A DNA stretch of 64,000 bases, from NCBI GenBank assembly GCA_964627125.1, contig CAZVJQ010000004.1, forward strand, positions 4,115 through 68,114, given 5' to 3'. This stretch comes from Fastidiosipila sp964627125 (GTDB taxonomy: Bacteria; Bacillota; Clostridia; Saccharofermentanales; Fastidiosipilaceae). Position numbers and translations under genes: made by a program. The notes beneath the pieces were generated by a model, which did not search any database, had not been told where the DNA came from, and was given only the letters and a program-made list of their open reading frames with translations. Positions 1-8,856 of the stretch are shown here, one piece after another (position 1 is the stretch's first letter; every line of letters begins with the position of its first letter).

Positions 1-306
1 TTTATAACTCAAGTAATGAGCATTTTAATAACAATTGCAATGAGATTAATTGGACAAAATGTAGTTCTAGCAGTATTTAACTTCCTACCAGTTCCACCAT
101 TGGATGGATTTGAGTTATTTAGTAGAGTTTTACCACGTAAGACAGTTATGTGGTTGAGACAAAATCAGCAAATTATAGGTATGGTCTTTATTTTTGCTAT
201 AGTATTTTTCAATAGACAATTTGGAATAATTATTTCAACAATATCTGGACCAATAATAAATGTAATCTTATGGCCATTCAATCAGTTGTTACAACTTTTC
301 GTTTAA
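1..306 (+). CDS. Site-2 protease family (M50) membrane metalloprotease, C-terminal part
   Basis: The reading frame is open from base 1, so the gene starts upstream of the window and only about 101 residues are visible. The motif NFLPVPPLDG (around residues 27-36) is the NxxPxPPLDG element of site-2 proteases, whose Asp is a zinc ligand; the HExxH half must lie upstream. Hydrophobic segments on both sides fit a polytopic membrane enzyme. The gene lies 20 bp before scpA, a neighbourhood common in clostridia, and is probably cotranscribed with it. The substrate cannot be told from this fragment. The family call is firm; the exact role is not. Confidence 0.85.
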   Translation, partial: FITQVMSILITIAMRLIGQNVVLAVFNFLPVPPLDGFELFSRVLPRKTVMWLRQNQQIIGMVFIFAIVFFNRQFGIIISTISGPIINVILWPFNQLLQLFV

Positions 307-326
307 ACTAATATTTAGGATTTTTA

Positions 327-1166
327 ATGGATCAAGACAATATTCAAAATAAAATAGTTGAAAATGATAAAGGTCCGGATCTCCATATTGGAGATTTCTC
401 CGGGCCTCTTGATTTATTGCTCTATCTTATTGATAAAAATGAGATAGATATTTTTGATATACCTATAGCATCATTAACAAATCAGTATCTTGAGTATCTC
501 CAGGACATAGAAATTATTGACATGGATAATGTCTCTAACTTTATTATTGTTGGTGCAGATTTGGTTAGACTAAAATCTAAAATGATACTTCCTGACTATA
601 GCAGTGGCAAAAGCGATGAAGATCCAAGAAATGAATTAGTTTGGAGATTACTTCTATATAGAAGAGCCAAGTATATTGCTAGTGAATTAAAAGAAAGAGA
701 AGAGCTTTATGCAGGGGTTATCTTCAGAAACAAATTATCTAATAGTGAGTTAGGAATTGAGAATTACAATAAAGAAGACTTATATGCAGATGCTAGTGAA
801 TTTAGTGGTTCTAAGTTCCAGCAAGCTATGGAGGGCTTAGCAGCTAGAAATGCAGCCAGGTTCCAGGACTTAAGTGAAAAAATTGAATATATTGTCAAGA
901 GAAAACACTTATCTGTATTAGATCAAATCACTAGACTAAATGAAGAGTTAGAGAAGCATGATCAAGTCAATTTTAATAAGATTTATGCGAAGGCAGAATC
1001 TAAAGCAGAATTACTCACAGGATTTTTGGCGATACTTGAAATGCTTAAAGAAAATAATTTGGATGTCTACCAAAGAGATAATTTTTCAGACATAATCTTA
1101 ACCAAGCAATCTAAAGATAAGAAAAAAGAAGTTAATAATCTAGAAGATGCAAGTGAGAAACTATAA
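327..1166 (+). CDS. scpA: Segregation and condensation protein A
   Basis: ScpA is the kleisin subunit that bridges SMC heads and binds ScpB in the bacterial condensin complex that compacts and separates chromosomes. The 279-residue product shows the typical N-terminal helical block FSGPLDLLL (residues 24-32) followed by IDIFDIPI, which contacts the SMC neck. A winged-helix-like C-terminal segment (about residues 222-260) would contact the SMC cap. The start is supported by a weak AGGA 8 bp upstream of the ATG. scpB follows after 35 bp, so the two partners are made together. The smc gene is not in the window. Length and motifs are ordinary for the family. Confidence 0.95.
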   Translation: MDQDNIQNKIVENDKGPDLHIGDFSGPLDLLLYLIDKNEIDIFDIPIASLTNQYLEYLQDIEIIDMDNVSNFIIVGADLVRLKSKMILPDYSSGKSDEDPRNELVWRLLLYRRAKYIASELKEREELYAGVIFRNKLSNSELGIENYNKEDLYADASEFSGSKFQQAMEGLAARNAARFQDLSEKIEYIVKRKHLSVLDQITRLNEELEKHDQVNFNKIYAKAESKAELLTGFLAILEMLKENNLDVYQRDNFSDIILTKQSKDKKKEVNNLEDASEKL

Positions 1167-1201
1167 TATAATTAGATGCATAGTAAAAAGAAGGTTTAAT
1201 T

Positions 1202-1972
1202 ATGATTACTTTAGAAAACAATAGTTCAGAGAATATTGACTCAACTGATGATACAAATGTATCTGCAGATATTGAAGCAATCTCTCTAAACGACAGCAAC
1301 AATGATGAGGCAGAAGAACTTGAAATTGTTTCAGAGGGAACTTCCTCCGATTCTAACAAGATAAAAACTTTTGAATTAGTCTCATCAATTGAGGCTGTAA
1401 TTTTTGCAGCAGGAGATCCGATTCCAAGTCAAAATCTTTTAGAGTTTTTCCAAATCGATGTAGAAGAGTTAAATTCAATAATTAAACTAATCCAAGAGCA
1501 GTATGAGTCAAATAAACATGGTATTGAGTTAAGAAAGATTAATGACTCTTATGCTTTTGCCAGTAAGTCAGTAAATAAAGAGATATTGTCTAGTTTCTTT
1601 AGTAAACCAATTAAGACTAGTAATTTATCTCAAGCAGCTTACGAGACTTTGGCCGTAGTAGCATATAATCAACCAGTAACTAGGGCAGACTTAGAACAAG
1701 TTCGAGGTGTTAATTCAGATGGTGCTTTAAACAGACTTATTGAAAAAGGCTTAGTTGAGCAGAGCGGAAATTTAGAAACTCCTGGTCGTCCTAGTTTATT
1801 TTCAGTCACAAATCTATTTTTTAATCTTTATGGAATTGAAGATTTAAGCCAACTAGAACCTATGGACATGTTGATGTACGATACAATTATGGATTTTGAA
1901 AGATCCTATCAGATGGAAACTGAAGTAGAAGACAATAGTATAGATGGAGAAGAGCTAGGTACAGTTTATTAA
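1202..1972 (+). CDS. scpB: Segregation and condensation protein B, with acidic N-terminal extension
   Basis: ScpB dimers bind ScpA and complete the SMC-ScpAB condensin. Conserved family sequence begins only near residue 58 (SSIEAVIFAAGDPIP at 61-75) and includes the second winged helix AYETLAVVAYNQPVTRADLEQ (about 145-165). The first 57 or so residues are rich in Asp, Glu, Ser and Asn and look disordered; ScpB is usually about 190-200 residues, so this 256-residue protein carries an extra acidic head. The ATG has an AGAAGG ribosome site. It lies between scpA and cmk in one operon. A CTTTGGCC motif sits at 1647-1654 (see findings). Confidence 0.93.
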   Translation: MITLENNSSENIDSTDDTNVSADIEAISLNDSNNDEAEELEIVSEGTSSDSNKIKTFELVSSIEAVIFAAGDPIPSQNLLEFFQIDVEELNSIIKLIQEQYESNKHGIELRKINDSYAFASKSVNKEILSSFFSKPIKTSNLSQAAYETLAVVAYNQPVTRADLEQVRGVNSDGALNRLIEKGLVEQSGNLETPGRPSLFSVTNLFFNLYGIEDLSQLEPMDMLMYDTIMDFERSYQMETEVEDNSIDGEELGTVY

Positions 1973-1990
1973 TTTAGTGAGGTGAAGAGG

Positions 1991-2668
1991 ATGAAAGATA
2001 GAGTAATTAGCATAGCAATCGATGGTCCAGCTGGGGCTGGTAAGAGTACAACTGCAAGATCTGTTGCTGATCAATTAGGGATTTTGCATTTAGATACAGG
2101 GGCATTATACAGAGCGACTGCTTTGGCCTGTTTAGAAAATAATCTTGAAAAGGGTAATACTCAAGCAATTGTGGATTTACTAAGTGATATCGAAATAGAC
2201 ATCGATTTTGATGAAGGTGCGCAGTTAACCTTATTGAATGGCGAAAATGTAAATTCTAAAATTAGGACAGCTGAAGTTTCCGTTTGGGCATCAGATGTTA
2301 GTGCGGTTCCTGAAGTAAGAGAAAAGTTATTGGATTTACAACGTGATTTAGCTAAGAGAATGAGCTTAGTAATTGATGGTAGAGACATTGGATCTTTCGT
2401 TTTACCAGATGCTGATGTGAAAATATTCTTAATCGCTAACCCAAATGTGCGTGCTACACGTCGCCTTAAGGAACTTCAAGAGAAGGGCTCAGTGGTAACA
2501 TTCGAAGAGGTTTATCAGGATATGATTTATAGAGATAAGCAAGATAGTACTCGCGCTATTGCTCCTTTGGTAAAAGCCGACGACGCTCTTGAAATCGACA
2601 CCAGCGACCAAACTATCCCCGAGACAGCTAAAATAATTATTGATTATATGCATGAATTAATTGATTAG
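1991..2668 (+). CDS. cmk: Cytidylate kinase
   Basis: Cmk phosphorylates CMP and dCMP to the diphosphates using ATP in pyrimidine salvage and dNTP supply. The P-loop GPAGAGKST is at residues 12-20 and the conserved DGRDIGS at about 129-135. A GTG three codons upstream is possible, but the AGGTG at 1980-1984 is correctly spaced only for the ATG at 1991, so I start there (225 residues). The gene follows scpB by 18 bp and precedes plsC by 17 bp; cmk-plsC-rpsA order is typical of clostridia. One exact GCTTTGGCC copy lies at 2120-2128, reading Ala-Leu-Ala. Confidence 0.96.
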   Translation: MKDRVISIAIDGPAGAGKSTTARSVADQLGILHLDTGALYRATALACLENNLEKGNTQAIVDLLSDIEIDIDFDEGAQLTLLNGENVNSKIRTAEVSVWASDVSAVPEVREKLLDLQRDLAKRMSLVIDGRDIGSFVLPDADVKIFLIANPNVRATRRLKELQEKGSVVTFEEVYQDMIYRDKQDSTRAIAPLVKADDALEIDTSDQTIPETAKIIIDYMHELID

Positions 2669-2685
2669 AATTAGAGGTTTTATAA

Positions 2686-3444
2686 ATGGCAAAGTTAGAT
2701 AAAGAAGCAAAGGCTCGTTTGAGTAAGGAATTTGATAGGGCACAAGAAATAAAAAAGTCTGAAAAAGATTATTTCAAAGGCTGGGGAAGAATTTTTGGAT
2801 GGGTAATTAAACCATACATGGCTATTTTCCATCCGATGACTTATGAAGGATTAGAAAATCTTCCAAAAGAAGGATCTTACTTACTATCAGGAAACCACCA
2901 ACATGCACTTGATATTCCTTTAGTTCATTTTACCGTGACAAAAAGAGGTAGATGGATTACTTGGGTCGGTAAAGAAACTTTAATGAAAAATGCATTTACA
3001 GCAAGATTTTTCCCTAGATTAGGTGTTATTCCTTTAAATACAGAAAAACCAGATAGTTTAACTATTAAAATGATTTTCAAAAGAATTAAAGAAGGTAATC
3101 CAATCGGTATATTCCCTCAAGGGACTAGATGCGAAACTGAAGAAGAAATTGAAAATACAGTGCCAAAATCAGGAGCTATTTCATTTGCACATAGAATGAA
3201 TATTCCAATAATTCCAGTAGGGATAGTAGATGAGTTTAGAAGATTTCATAAGACCAAAGTTATTTATGGAGAACCTTACTATGTTGCGCAAGACAAGAAG
3301 CGCTTAACTAATCATGAGATGATGGCTGAAACTATTCTACTGTTAGAAAAATCATATGCACTTGCTGGTAGAGATTATCCATTAAAGAATAAGTCTGAGT
3401 TAACAGGTGGAATTTTAGAAGATGATAAACCAGAAGAAAATTAA
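2686..3444 (+). CDS. plsC: 1-acyl-sn-glycerol-3-phosphate acyltransferase
   Basis: PlsC transfers an acyl chain to lysophosphatidic acid to make phosphatidic acid at the inner face of the membrane. The HX4D catalytic motif is seen as NHQHALD (N70-D76) and the phosphate-binding motif as FPQGTR (143-148). The first 30 residues are charged rather than hydrophobic; a hydrophobic stretch around 33-50 could attach to the membrane. AGAGG precedes the ATG. It ends the scpAB-cmk-plsC run; a 148-bp gap with its own promoter separates it from rpsA. The ispH gene often found here in relatives is absent. Confidence 0.92.
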   Translation: MAKLDKEAKARLSKEFDRAQEIKKSEKDYFKGWGRIFGWVIKPYMAIFHPMTYEGLENLPKEGSYLLSGNHQHALDIPLVHFTVTKRGRWITWVGKETLMKNAFTARFFPRLGVIPLNTEKPDSLTIKMIFKRIKEGNPIGIFPQGTRCETEEEIENTVPKSGAISFAHRMNIPIIPVGIVDEFRRFHKTKVIYGEPYYVAQDKKRLTNHEMMAETILLLEKSYALAGRDYPLKNKSELTGGILEDDKPEEN

Positions 3445-3545
3445 TTGAATATCAAATTATGTTTTATCCTTTTAATGCTTAAAATGTCATTAAGAGGATT
3501 ATTTTTGTGTATTTCAATAAATTTCAAATAAATTAAATTAATAAA

Positions 3546-3573
3546 TTGCAAACTATGATATTCATGGTAAAAT
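3546..3573 (+). promoter_or_regulatory. Promoter of rpsA
   Basis: TTGCAA (3546-3551), a 16-bp spacer and TAAAAT (3568-3573) form a good sigma-A promoter about 38 bp before the rpsA start codon. It has the same hexamers as the promoter at 17158. Confidence 0.7.
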
Positions 3574-3610
3574 GTTGTAGAAATATATTCATTTGGAGGT
3601 TATCTATTTA

Positions 3611-5317
3611 ATGAGCGAAGAAAATAAAAACGCTTTACAAGAAGAAGAAGAAACATTGGTCCCTGAGGAGGAAGTTAATGTTTCTGAAACAGAAACCTCA
3701 GCTGATACAGAAAATGTTGTTAAGGAAAACGAAGTTGTTGAAACAAGTCAAGCATCGGAAGAACCTGAAACTTCAACTGATGAATCAGCTGAAGGTGCAG
3801 AAACTATAGAAGATTCAGAAGATCTTGAGGTCAATACTGAATCAGATGAGCCTACTGAAGTAGTTGAAGAAACTACTGAAGAAGTAAGTGGTGGATATCA
3901 ATCAGATATTAATTTTTCAGATTATATCGATAATATTCCACAAGTACGTAAAGGTGCAACCATTAAGGGTGTAATTATACGTTATGACGACGAAACTGTT
4001 TATGTTGATGTTCGTGACAAATCTGAGGGTAAAATTCCTAGATTTGAATTCAATAAGGATCCAGACTTCGATCTAGATGCTGCTATTGAAAATAAGGAAG
4101 TCATCGATGTATATGTAGTTAACGTACGTTTCAACGATGCAGGTAAAGATATTCAATTAAGTAAGTCTAGAGTTGATAATGTAAGACATCTAGCAGAAGT
4201 TGAAGCTTTCCATAACGAAAAAGAACCTATTGTAGTTAAAGTTGTTAAACAAGTTAAAGATGGTATCATCGGTGCTTATAAGACAGTAGAAATCTACACA
4301 CATAGATCTCAAATTGAAAACAGAACTCTATCTGATGCTGACATGGCTGAATTAGTTGGTACTGAAATGGAAATTTTAGTAACTCAATTTGATACAAGTA
4401 AGCGTAGACCAAGAATTTCTGGTTCAAGAAGAACTTTAATTAACCAAATTCGTAAAGAAAGATCCGAAGATCTATGGGAAAACATTGCTGTTGGAGATAT
4501 TTACGAAGCTGTAGTAAGAAATATTACTAAGTTTGGTGCATTCGTAGACTTAGGTGGTGTAGATGGTTTAGTACACATTAGTGAATTAAGCTGGAACCAT
4601 ATTGCTCACCCATCAGAAGTTGTATCAGTAGGTGATGTAATTCAAGTTTACGTTAAAGATTTTGATAAAGAAAAAGATAGAATTTCTCTAGGATACAGAA
4701 GAATCGAAGATGATCCTTACTACAACATTGAGGATAAATATCCTGTAGGGTCAGTAGTTAAAGGTGAAGTAACTAAGATTTTAGGATATGGTGCTTTCGT
4801 ACAAATCGAAGAAGGTTTAGATGCATTAGTTCATATTTCTGAGATTTCAGATTTACACTTAGAAAAACCTAGTGATGTTCTTGAAGTTGGACAAGAAGTA
4901 ACTGCTAAAGTTATTGAAGTATCTGACGAAAGAAGAAGAATTAGCATCAGTATTAGACAAGTTGAGCCAATGAATGAATTACGTGGCGAAGCTAAGGCAA
5001 GAGAAGAGAAGCGTCAAGCTCAAGAAGCTAAACGTAATGCTAACAGAGTGCCTACATCTTATACAGATTCAAGTTCAACAGAGAAGGCTCCTTCTGACAT
5101 GGAGTTAGCATTTGCTGCTGCTCGTGGTCAATTAGCTGAAGATGTTGAAGAGGTTGAAGAAGTAGAAGAAACAGTTGAAGAAGCATCTGACGTAGATGTA
5201 ACAGATGAAGCAGCAGAAGCTGTTGAAGTTACTGAAGTAGAAGAAACTGTTGAAGACACTGAAGTAGACACTGAAGAAGCTGATGAAGTAGAAGATACAG
5301 AAGAAGAAACTGTATAG
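3611..5317 (+). CDS. rpsA: 30S ribosomal protein S1 homologue, acidic at both ends
   Basis: S1-type proteins bind mRNA and help its loading on the 30S subunit; in low-GC Gram-positives the role is less strict than in E. coli. Four S1/OB domains are visible at about residues 112-188, 203-275, 293-364 and 379-451; the last two are best conserved (KFGAFVDLGGVDGLVHISEL and GYGAFVQIEEGLDALVHISE). About 100 N-terminal residues and 60 C-terminal ones are strongly Glu/Asp-rich. A TTG 18 bp upstream is in frame, but GGAGGT at 3595-3600 serves the ATG at 3611. It is transcribed alone, with a promoter before it and a terminator after it. Confidence 0.9.
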   Translation: MSEENKNALQEEEETLVPEEEVNVSETETSADTENVVKENEVVETSQASEEPETSTDESAEGAETIEDSEDLEVNTESDEPTEVVEETTEEVSGGYQSDINFSDYIDNIPQVRKGATIKGVIIRYDDETVYVDVRDKSEGKIPRFEFNKDPDFDLDAAIENKEVIDVYVVNVRFNDAGKDIQLSKSRVDNVRHLAEVEAFHNEKEPIVVKVVKQVKDGIIGAYKTVEIYTHRSQIENRTLSDADMAELVGTEMEILVTQFDTSKRRPRISGSRRTLINQIRKERSEDLWENIAVGDIYEAVVRNITKFGAFVDLGGVDGLVHISELSWNHIAHPSEVVSVGDVIQVYVKDFDKEKDRISLGYRRIEDDPYYNIEDKYPVGSVVKGEVTKILGYGAFVQIEEGLDALVHISEISDLHLEKPSDVLEVGQEVTAKVIEVSDERRRISISIRQVEPMNELRGEAKAREEKRQAQEAKRNANRVPTSYTDSSSTEKAPSDMELAFAAARGQLAEDVEEVEEVEETVEEASDVDVTDEAAEAVEVTEVEETVEDTEVDTEEADEVEDTEEETV

Positions 5318-5386
5318 TTTTTACTAAAAAATTCTTGAAATTTAGTAGTCTTGGAATATAAATAAATTATAAATATTAAAATAGTG

Positions 5387-5430
5387 AAGCTCGGTTAATT
5401 AGCCAATATTAACCGAGCTTTATTTATTTA
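5387..5430 (+). terminator. Intrinsic terminator of rpsA
   Basis: A perfect 13-bp stem (5387-5399 with 5408-5420) with an 8-base loop is followed by a T-rich run. Confidence 0.9.
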
Positions 5431-5435
5431 TATTG

Positions 5436-5465
5436 ATACATTGCTAGAATATATTCGCAATGTAT
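5436..5465. repeat. Inverted repeat in the long rpsA-glgP gap
   Basis: ATACATTGC (5436-5444) and GCAATGTAT (5457-5465) are perfect 9-bp arms 12 bp apart. No U-run follows directly, so it is more likely an operator or leader structure than a terminator. The 323-bp gap between rpsA and glgP (5318-5640) holds this, the terminator before it, and AT-rich sequence up to AGAGGAG before glgP; I see no convincing promoter hexamer pair and no gene there. Confidence 0.5.
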
Positions 5466-5640
5466 GAAAATCTTTTTTACTTGTATTAGACTTAAGTACG
5501 GAATATTTGCTCAAGTTGATATATTCTTATATGTGAGCAATTTTCAATTAAGACTTATTTTTATAGGCAGTGGGATATTAACTATTCAGATAATACAAGG
5601 AAAGTTTAACATCCTAAAATTTTGATTAAGAGGAGAACTT

Positions 5641-8010
5641 ATGAAAGATTTAAAAGAATTTTTTAAAGATTCAATTACTAGCCATGTTAAGGCTAGAAGT
5701 GGTCAATCATTAGACCAAGCAACAGACTTCGAAGTTTGGAGCGGATTATCGAGTGCTATAAATGAATATGTAGCAGACAACTGGTCCAAAACCAAACATG
5801 CATACAGCAACACACGTCAAGAGCACTATTTCAGTGCAGAATTCTTAGTAGGTAGATCAACACTAAATAACTTAGTTAACTTAGATGTTTATGATGCAGC
5901 TAAGGAAGCTTTAGGCGATCTAGGATATAACTTAACAAATATTCTAGAAGAAGAAGTGGATGCTGCATTAGGTAACGGTGGTTTAGGTCGTTTAGCTGCA
6001 TGTTTCATGGACTCATCAGCAACACTTAACTTACCAGTTTCAGGTTACGGTATTCTATACCGTTTCGGTCTATTCAGACAAGTATTCGAAGATGGATTCC
6101 AAACAGAGAAACCAGATTCATGGATGGAAGAATTTGCGCCAATTTCAGAGCACCGTGACTTAAAACAAAGAATCACATTAGCTACTGGTGATGTGTGGGC
6201 AATCCCTTGTGACTTGCCAATTACTGGTTACCACACAGATAACGTAAACACTTTACGTTTATGGAAGGCAGAACCTGTAGAACCATTCGATTTAGATGAT
6301 TTCAACGCTGGTGATTTTGGTACAGCTATTGAAGATAAAAATAGTGCTGAAGATATTTGGAGAGTTTTATATCCAAATGATGAAACACGTGAAGGTAAGC
6401 TATTAAGATTAAAACAACAATACTTCTTCAGTTCAGCATCATTACAAGACATTATTAGAAGACATAAAGAAGATCACGATTCATTATCAAACTTTGCTGA
6501 AATGCATTCAATTCAATTGAATGATACTCACCCAGTTATCGCAATTCCAGAGTTAATCAGATTATTAGCTTTAGAAGGTGTTGAATTTGATGAAGCACTA
6601 GAAATTGCTAAGAAGACTTTTGCCTACACAAACCACACAGTATTGGCAGAAGCTCTAGAAAAATGGGATGTTGATTTAGTTAAAGAATTAGTTCCTGAAG
6701 TATACGAAGTTATCGTAAAAATTGATGAAGCTCAAACAGCTGAATTCAAGGAATTAGGTGTTGAAAAAGAAGTTTCAGATTACCTAGCTATTGTTCAAAA
6801 CAAGCAAGTACATATGGCGTGGTTAGCATGTTACGCAAGCTACTCAATCAACGGTGTTGCTGCATTACATACTGAAATTTTAAAAGATGACACTTTAAAT
6901 GATTGGTACGAAATTTACCCATCAAGATTTAACAACAAGACAAATGGTGTTACACCTCGTCGTTGGTTAAGAAATACAAACCCTGAATTATCAGAGTTAT
7001 TAACTGAATTAAGTGGCAATGAAGATTGGGTAGCACGTACTGAGCTATTAGAAGAATTATTACCACATGCTGAAGATGAAAACGTATTGAATAGATTCTT
7101 AGATATTAAGCAAACTAAGAAAGACCAACTAGTAGATATGGTTCAAGGACTTGAAGGTATTACTGTAAACCCAGATGCACAATTCCATATCTTAATTAAG
7201 AGATTACACGAGTATAAGCGTCAATTATTAGAAGCATTCTACATCTTAGATTTATACTACAGAATTAAAGAAGAACCTAATAAAGATTGGGCTCCAAGAG
7301 TATTCTTCTTCGGTGCTAAAGCAGCTCCTGGATACAGAATGGCTAAGGGTATCATTAAGTACATTAATGAAATTGCAAAATTAATTGAAAATGATGAAGA
7401 AGTAAGTAAATTCATTCAAGTAGTATTCGTTGAAAACTACAATGTATCTAAGGCAGAAGTAATGTTCCCAGCAGCAGATGTTTCTGAGCAAATCTCTACA
7501 GCAGGTAAAGAAGCTTCAGGTACAGGTAACATGAAGTTCATGATGAATGGTGCTTTAACAGTAGGTACACTAGATGGTGCTAACGTTGAAATTAATCAAC
7601 AAGTTGGCGATGAGAATATGTACTTATTCGGTGCTACAGTTGAAGAATTAGCAGAAATCTTACCAAGCTACGATCCAGAAGTTCCATACAAGAACACACA
7701 AGGATTGAAGAAAACAGTAGATACTTTAATCGATGGTACATTCGATGATAATGGTACAGGATTATTCAAGGAAATTTACACAAGCCTAATGGAAGATGGT
7801 TGGGCACAAGCTGACCAATACTATGTATTAGGTGATTTCGCTTCATACCGTGAAGTTAAAGACCAATTAGCAGAAGATTATGTAAATGATAAGATGCTAT
7901 GGGCTAAGAAAGCTTGGATCAATATTTGTAAATCAGGTATTTTCAGTTCAGATAGAACAATTCGTGACTACGTAAGAGATATCTGGCACATTGATGAGAC
8001 AAAAATCTAA
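5641..8010 (+). CDS. glgP: Glycogen/starch (alpha-glucan) phosphorylase
   Basis: The enzyme releases glucose-1-phosphate from the non-reducing ends of alpha-1,4-glucans using phosphate and pyridoxal phosphate. The PLP site EASGTGNMKF is at about 624-633, with the Schiff-base Lys near 632, followed by NGALTVGTLDGANVE. TNGVTPRRWL and the N-terminal GNGGLGRLAACFMDS are also family hallmarks. The length of 789 residues is normal. Codon use is biased to a few preferred codons, suggesting high expression. It has AGAGGAG before the ATG, is monocistronic, and ends at a strong terminator. No other glycogen gene lies in the window. Confidence 0.96.
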   Translation: MKDLKEFFKDSITSHVKARSGQSLDQATDFEVWSGLSSAINEYVADNWSKTKHAYSNTRQEHYFSAEFLVGRSTLNNLVNLDVYDAAKEALGDLGYNLTNILEEEVDAALGNGGLGRLAACFMDSSATLNLPVSGYGILYRFGLFRQVFEDGFQTEKPDSWMEEFAPISEHRDLKQRITLATGDVWAIPCDLPITGYHTDNVNTLRLWKAEPVEPFDLDDFNAGDFGTAIEDKNSAEDIWRVLYPNDETREGKLLRLKQQYFFSSASLQDIIRRHKEDHDSLSNFAEMHSIQLNDTHPVIAIPELIRLLALEGVEFDEALEIAKKTFAYTNHTVLAEALEKWDVDLVKELVPEVYEVIVKIDEAQTAEFKELGVEKEVSDYLAIVQNKQVHMAWLACYASYSINGVAALHTEILKDDTLNDWYEIYPSRFNNKTNGVTPRRWLRNTNPELSELLTELSGNEDWVARTELLEELLPHAEDENVLNRFLDIKQTKKDQLVDMVQGLEGITVNPDAQFHILIKRLHEYKRQLLEAFYILDLYYRIKEEPNKDWAPRVFFFGAKAAPGYRMAKGIIKYINEIAKLIENDEEVSKFIQVVFVENYNVSKAEVMFPAADVSEQISTAGKEASGTGNMKFMMNGALTVGTLDGANVEINQQVGDENMYLFGATVEELAEILPSYDPEVPYKNTQGLKKTVDTLIDGTFDDNGTGLFKEIYTSLMEDGWAQADQYYVLGDFASYREVKDQLAEDYVNDKMLWAKKAWINICKSGIFSSDRTIRDYVRDIWHIDETKI

Positions 8011-8040
8011 GATTAGTCTCAACATTGAATATTAAAATTA

Positions 8041-8070
8041 AACCTCAGTTTTTAGGAACTGAGGTTTTTT
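8041..8070 (+). terminator. Intrinsic terminator between glgP and the convergent fau gene
   Basis: A perfect 10-bp stem (8041-8050 with 8057-8066), a 6-base loop and six Ts lie in the plus direction. The minus-side U-run is poorer, so it mainly serves glgP. Confidence 0.9.
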
Positions 8071-8071
8071 A

Positions 8072-8728
8072 TTATATTAAGTCTGTGATGCCATTTTTAT
8101 CTATGTGTATGTGAACCTTAATGTCATGTTCAGTTGCAGGAATATTTTCATCAAATTTTTGAATCTCTCTTAAGGGGACTATGTATGTCCCGTGACCATT
8201 AAGACGCTCTAGATATCTATCATAGTAACCACCTGCGAATCCTATTCTATTACCAAACTTATCAAAAACTAATCCAGGCATAATTACTACAATATTCATA
8301 GATTCTAAATCAGCAAATTCAGGAAGGAATATTTTTTTAGCATTAGCCTTAGGTTCAATGATGCCAAAGCTACTTTTCTCAAGAAATCTATAGTCAATGT
8401 CCATACCATCTTTACTTGAGTTATTTATGAATTTCAACTTGTAAAAATCCATTCTAGCACCAGCATTTTTTAGACTCATAATTTTTGGAGCATATATATT
8501 CAGATCTGGTTTAATATTTTTTACATCCTTTAGTAACTCAATTATGTTAAATTCTTGACCTCTATTGAAGTATGATAAAACATAGCTATCATCTGGAATA
8601 TTTAAGAGATAGGATTTTAGATTCTCATGAATACCACTATCTTCATTTGGGTCAGGTTTATGAGCGAGAAGCTTTTCTAAGTACAACTCTCTAATTTTGG
8701 ATTTTTCTTTATGATTATCTATATTCAT
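8072..8728 (-). CDS. fau: 5-formyltetrahydrofolate cyclo-ligase family protein
   Basis: The enzyme converts 5-formyl-THF to 5,10-methenyl-THF with ATP and returns folate to one-carbon metabolism. The C-terminal signature runs from residue 151 (PGLVFD) through RIGFAGGYYDRYL (161-173), matching the PGLAFD...GxGGGYYDR pattern of the family. The N-terminal part is less conserved, and the usual Lys/Arg-rich start is present (KSKIRELYLEKL). Its 218 residues are slightly long for the family. It is transcribed toward glgP, and a good minus-strand promoter lies at 8810-8837. Confidence 0.9.
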   Translation of the reverse strand: MNIDNHKEKSKIRELYLEKLLAHKPDPNEDSGIHENLKSYLLNIPDDSYVLSYFNRGQEFNIIELLKDVKNIKPDLNIYAPKIMSLKNAGARMDFYKLKFINNSSKDGMDIDYRFLEKSSFGIIEPKANAKKIFLPEFADLESMNIVVIMPGLVFDKFGNRIGFAGGYYDRYLERLNGHGTYIVPLREIQKFDENIPATEHDIKVHIHIDKNGITDLI

Positions 8729-8809
8729 GACCTTACTTTCTAAATTCTATTTTTCTTAATAGATAATTAACCTAAAGGTAATTCTTAGTTACTTGCTAAT
8801 CTTTTCCTT

Positions 8810-8837
8810 ATTATACAATTATTATTGTATATGACAA
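8810..8837 (-). promoter_or_regulatory. Promoter of fau with an embedded palindrome
   Basis: On the minus strand TTGTCA (8837-8832), a 16-bp spacer and TATAAT (8815-8810) are near consensus. A perfect inverted repeat, ATACAAT-TATT-ATTGTAT (8813-8830), fills the spacer and overlaps the -10, where a repressor would act. The sortase gene starts 19 bp beyond the promoter in the other direction and could share the control. Confidence 0.65.
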
Positions 8838-8856
8838 AGCAGTATGAGGAGAATGT

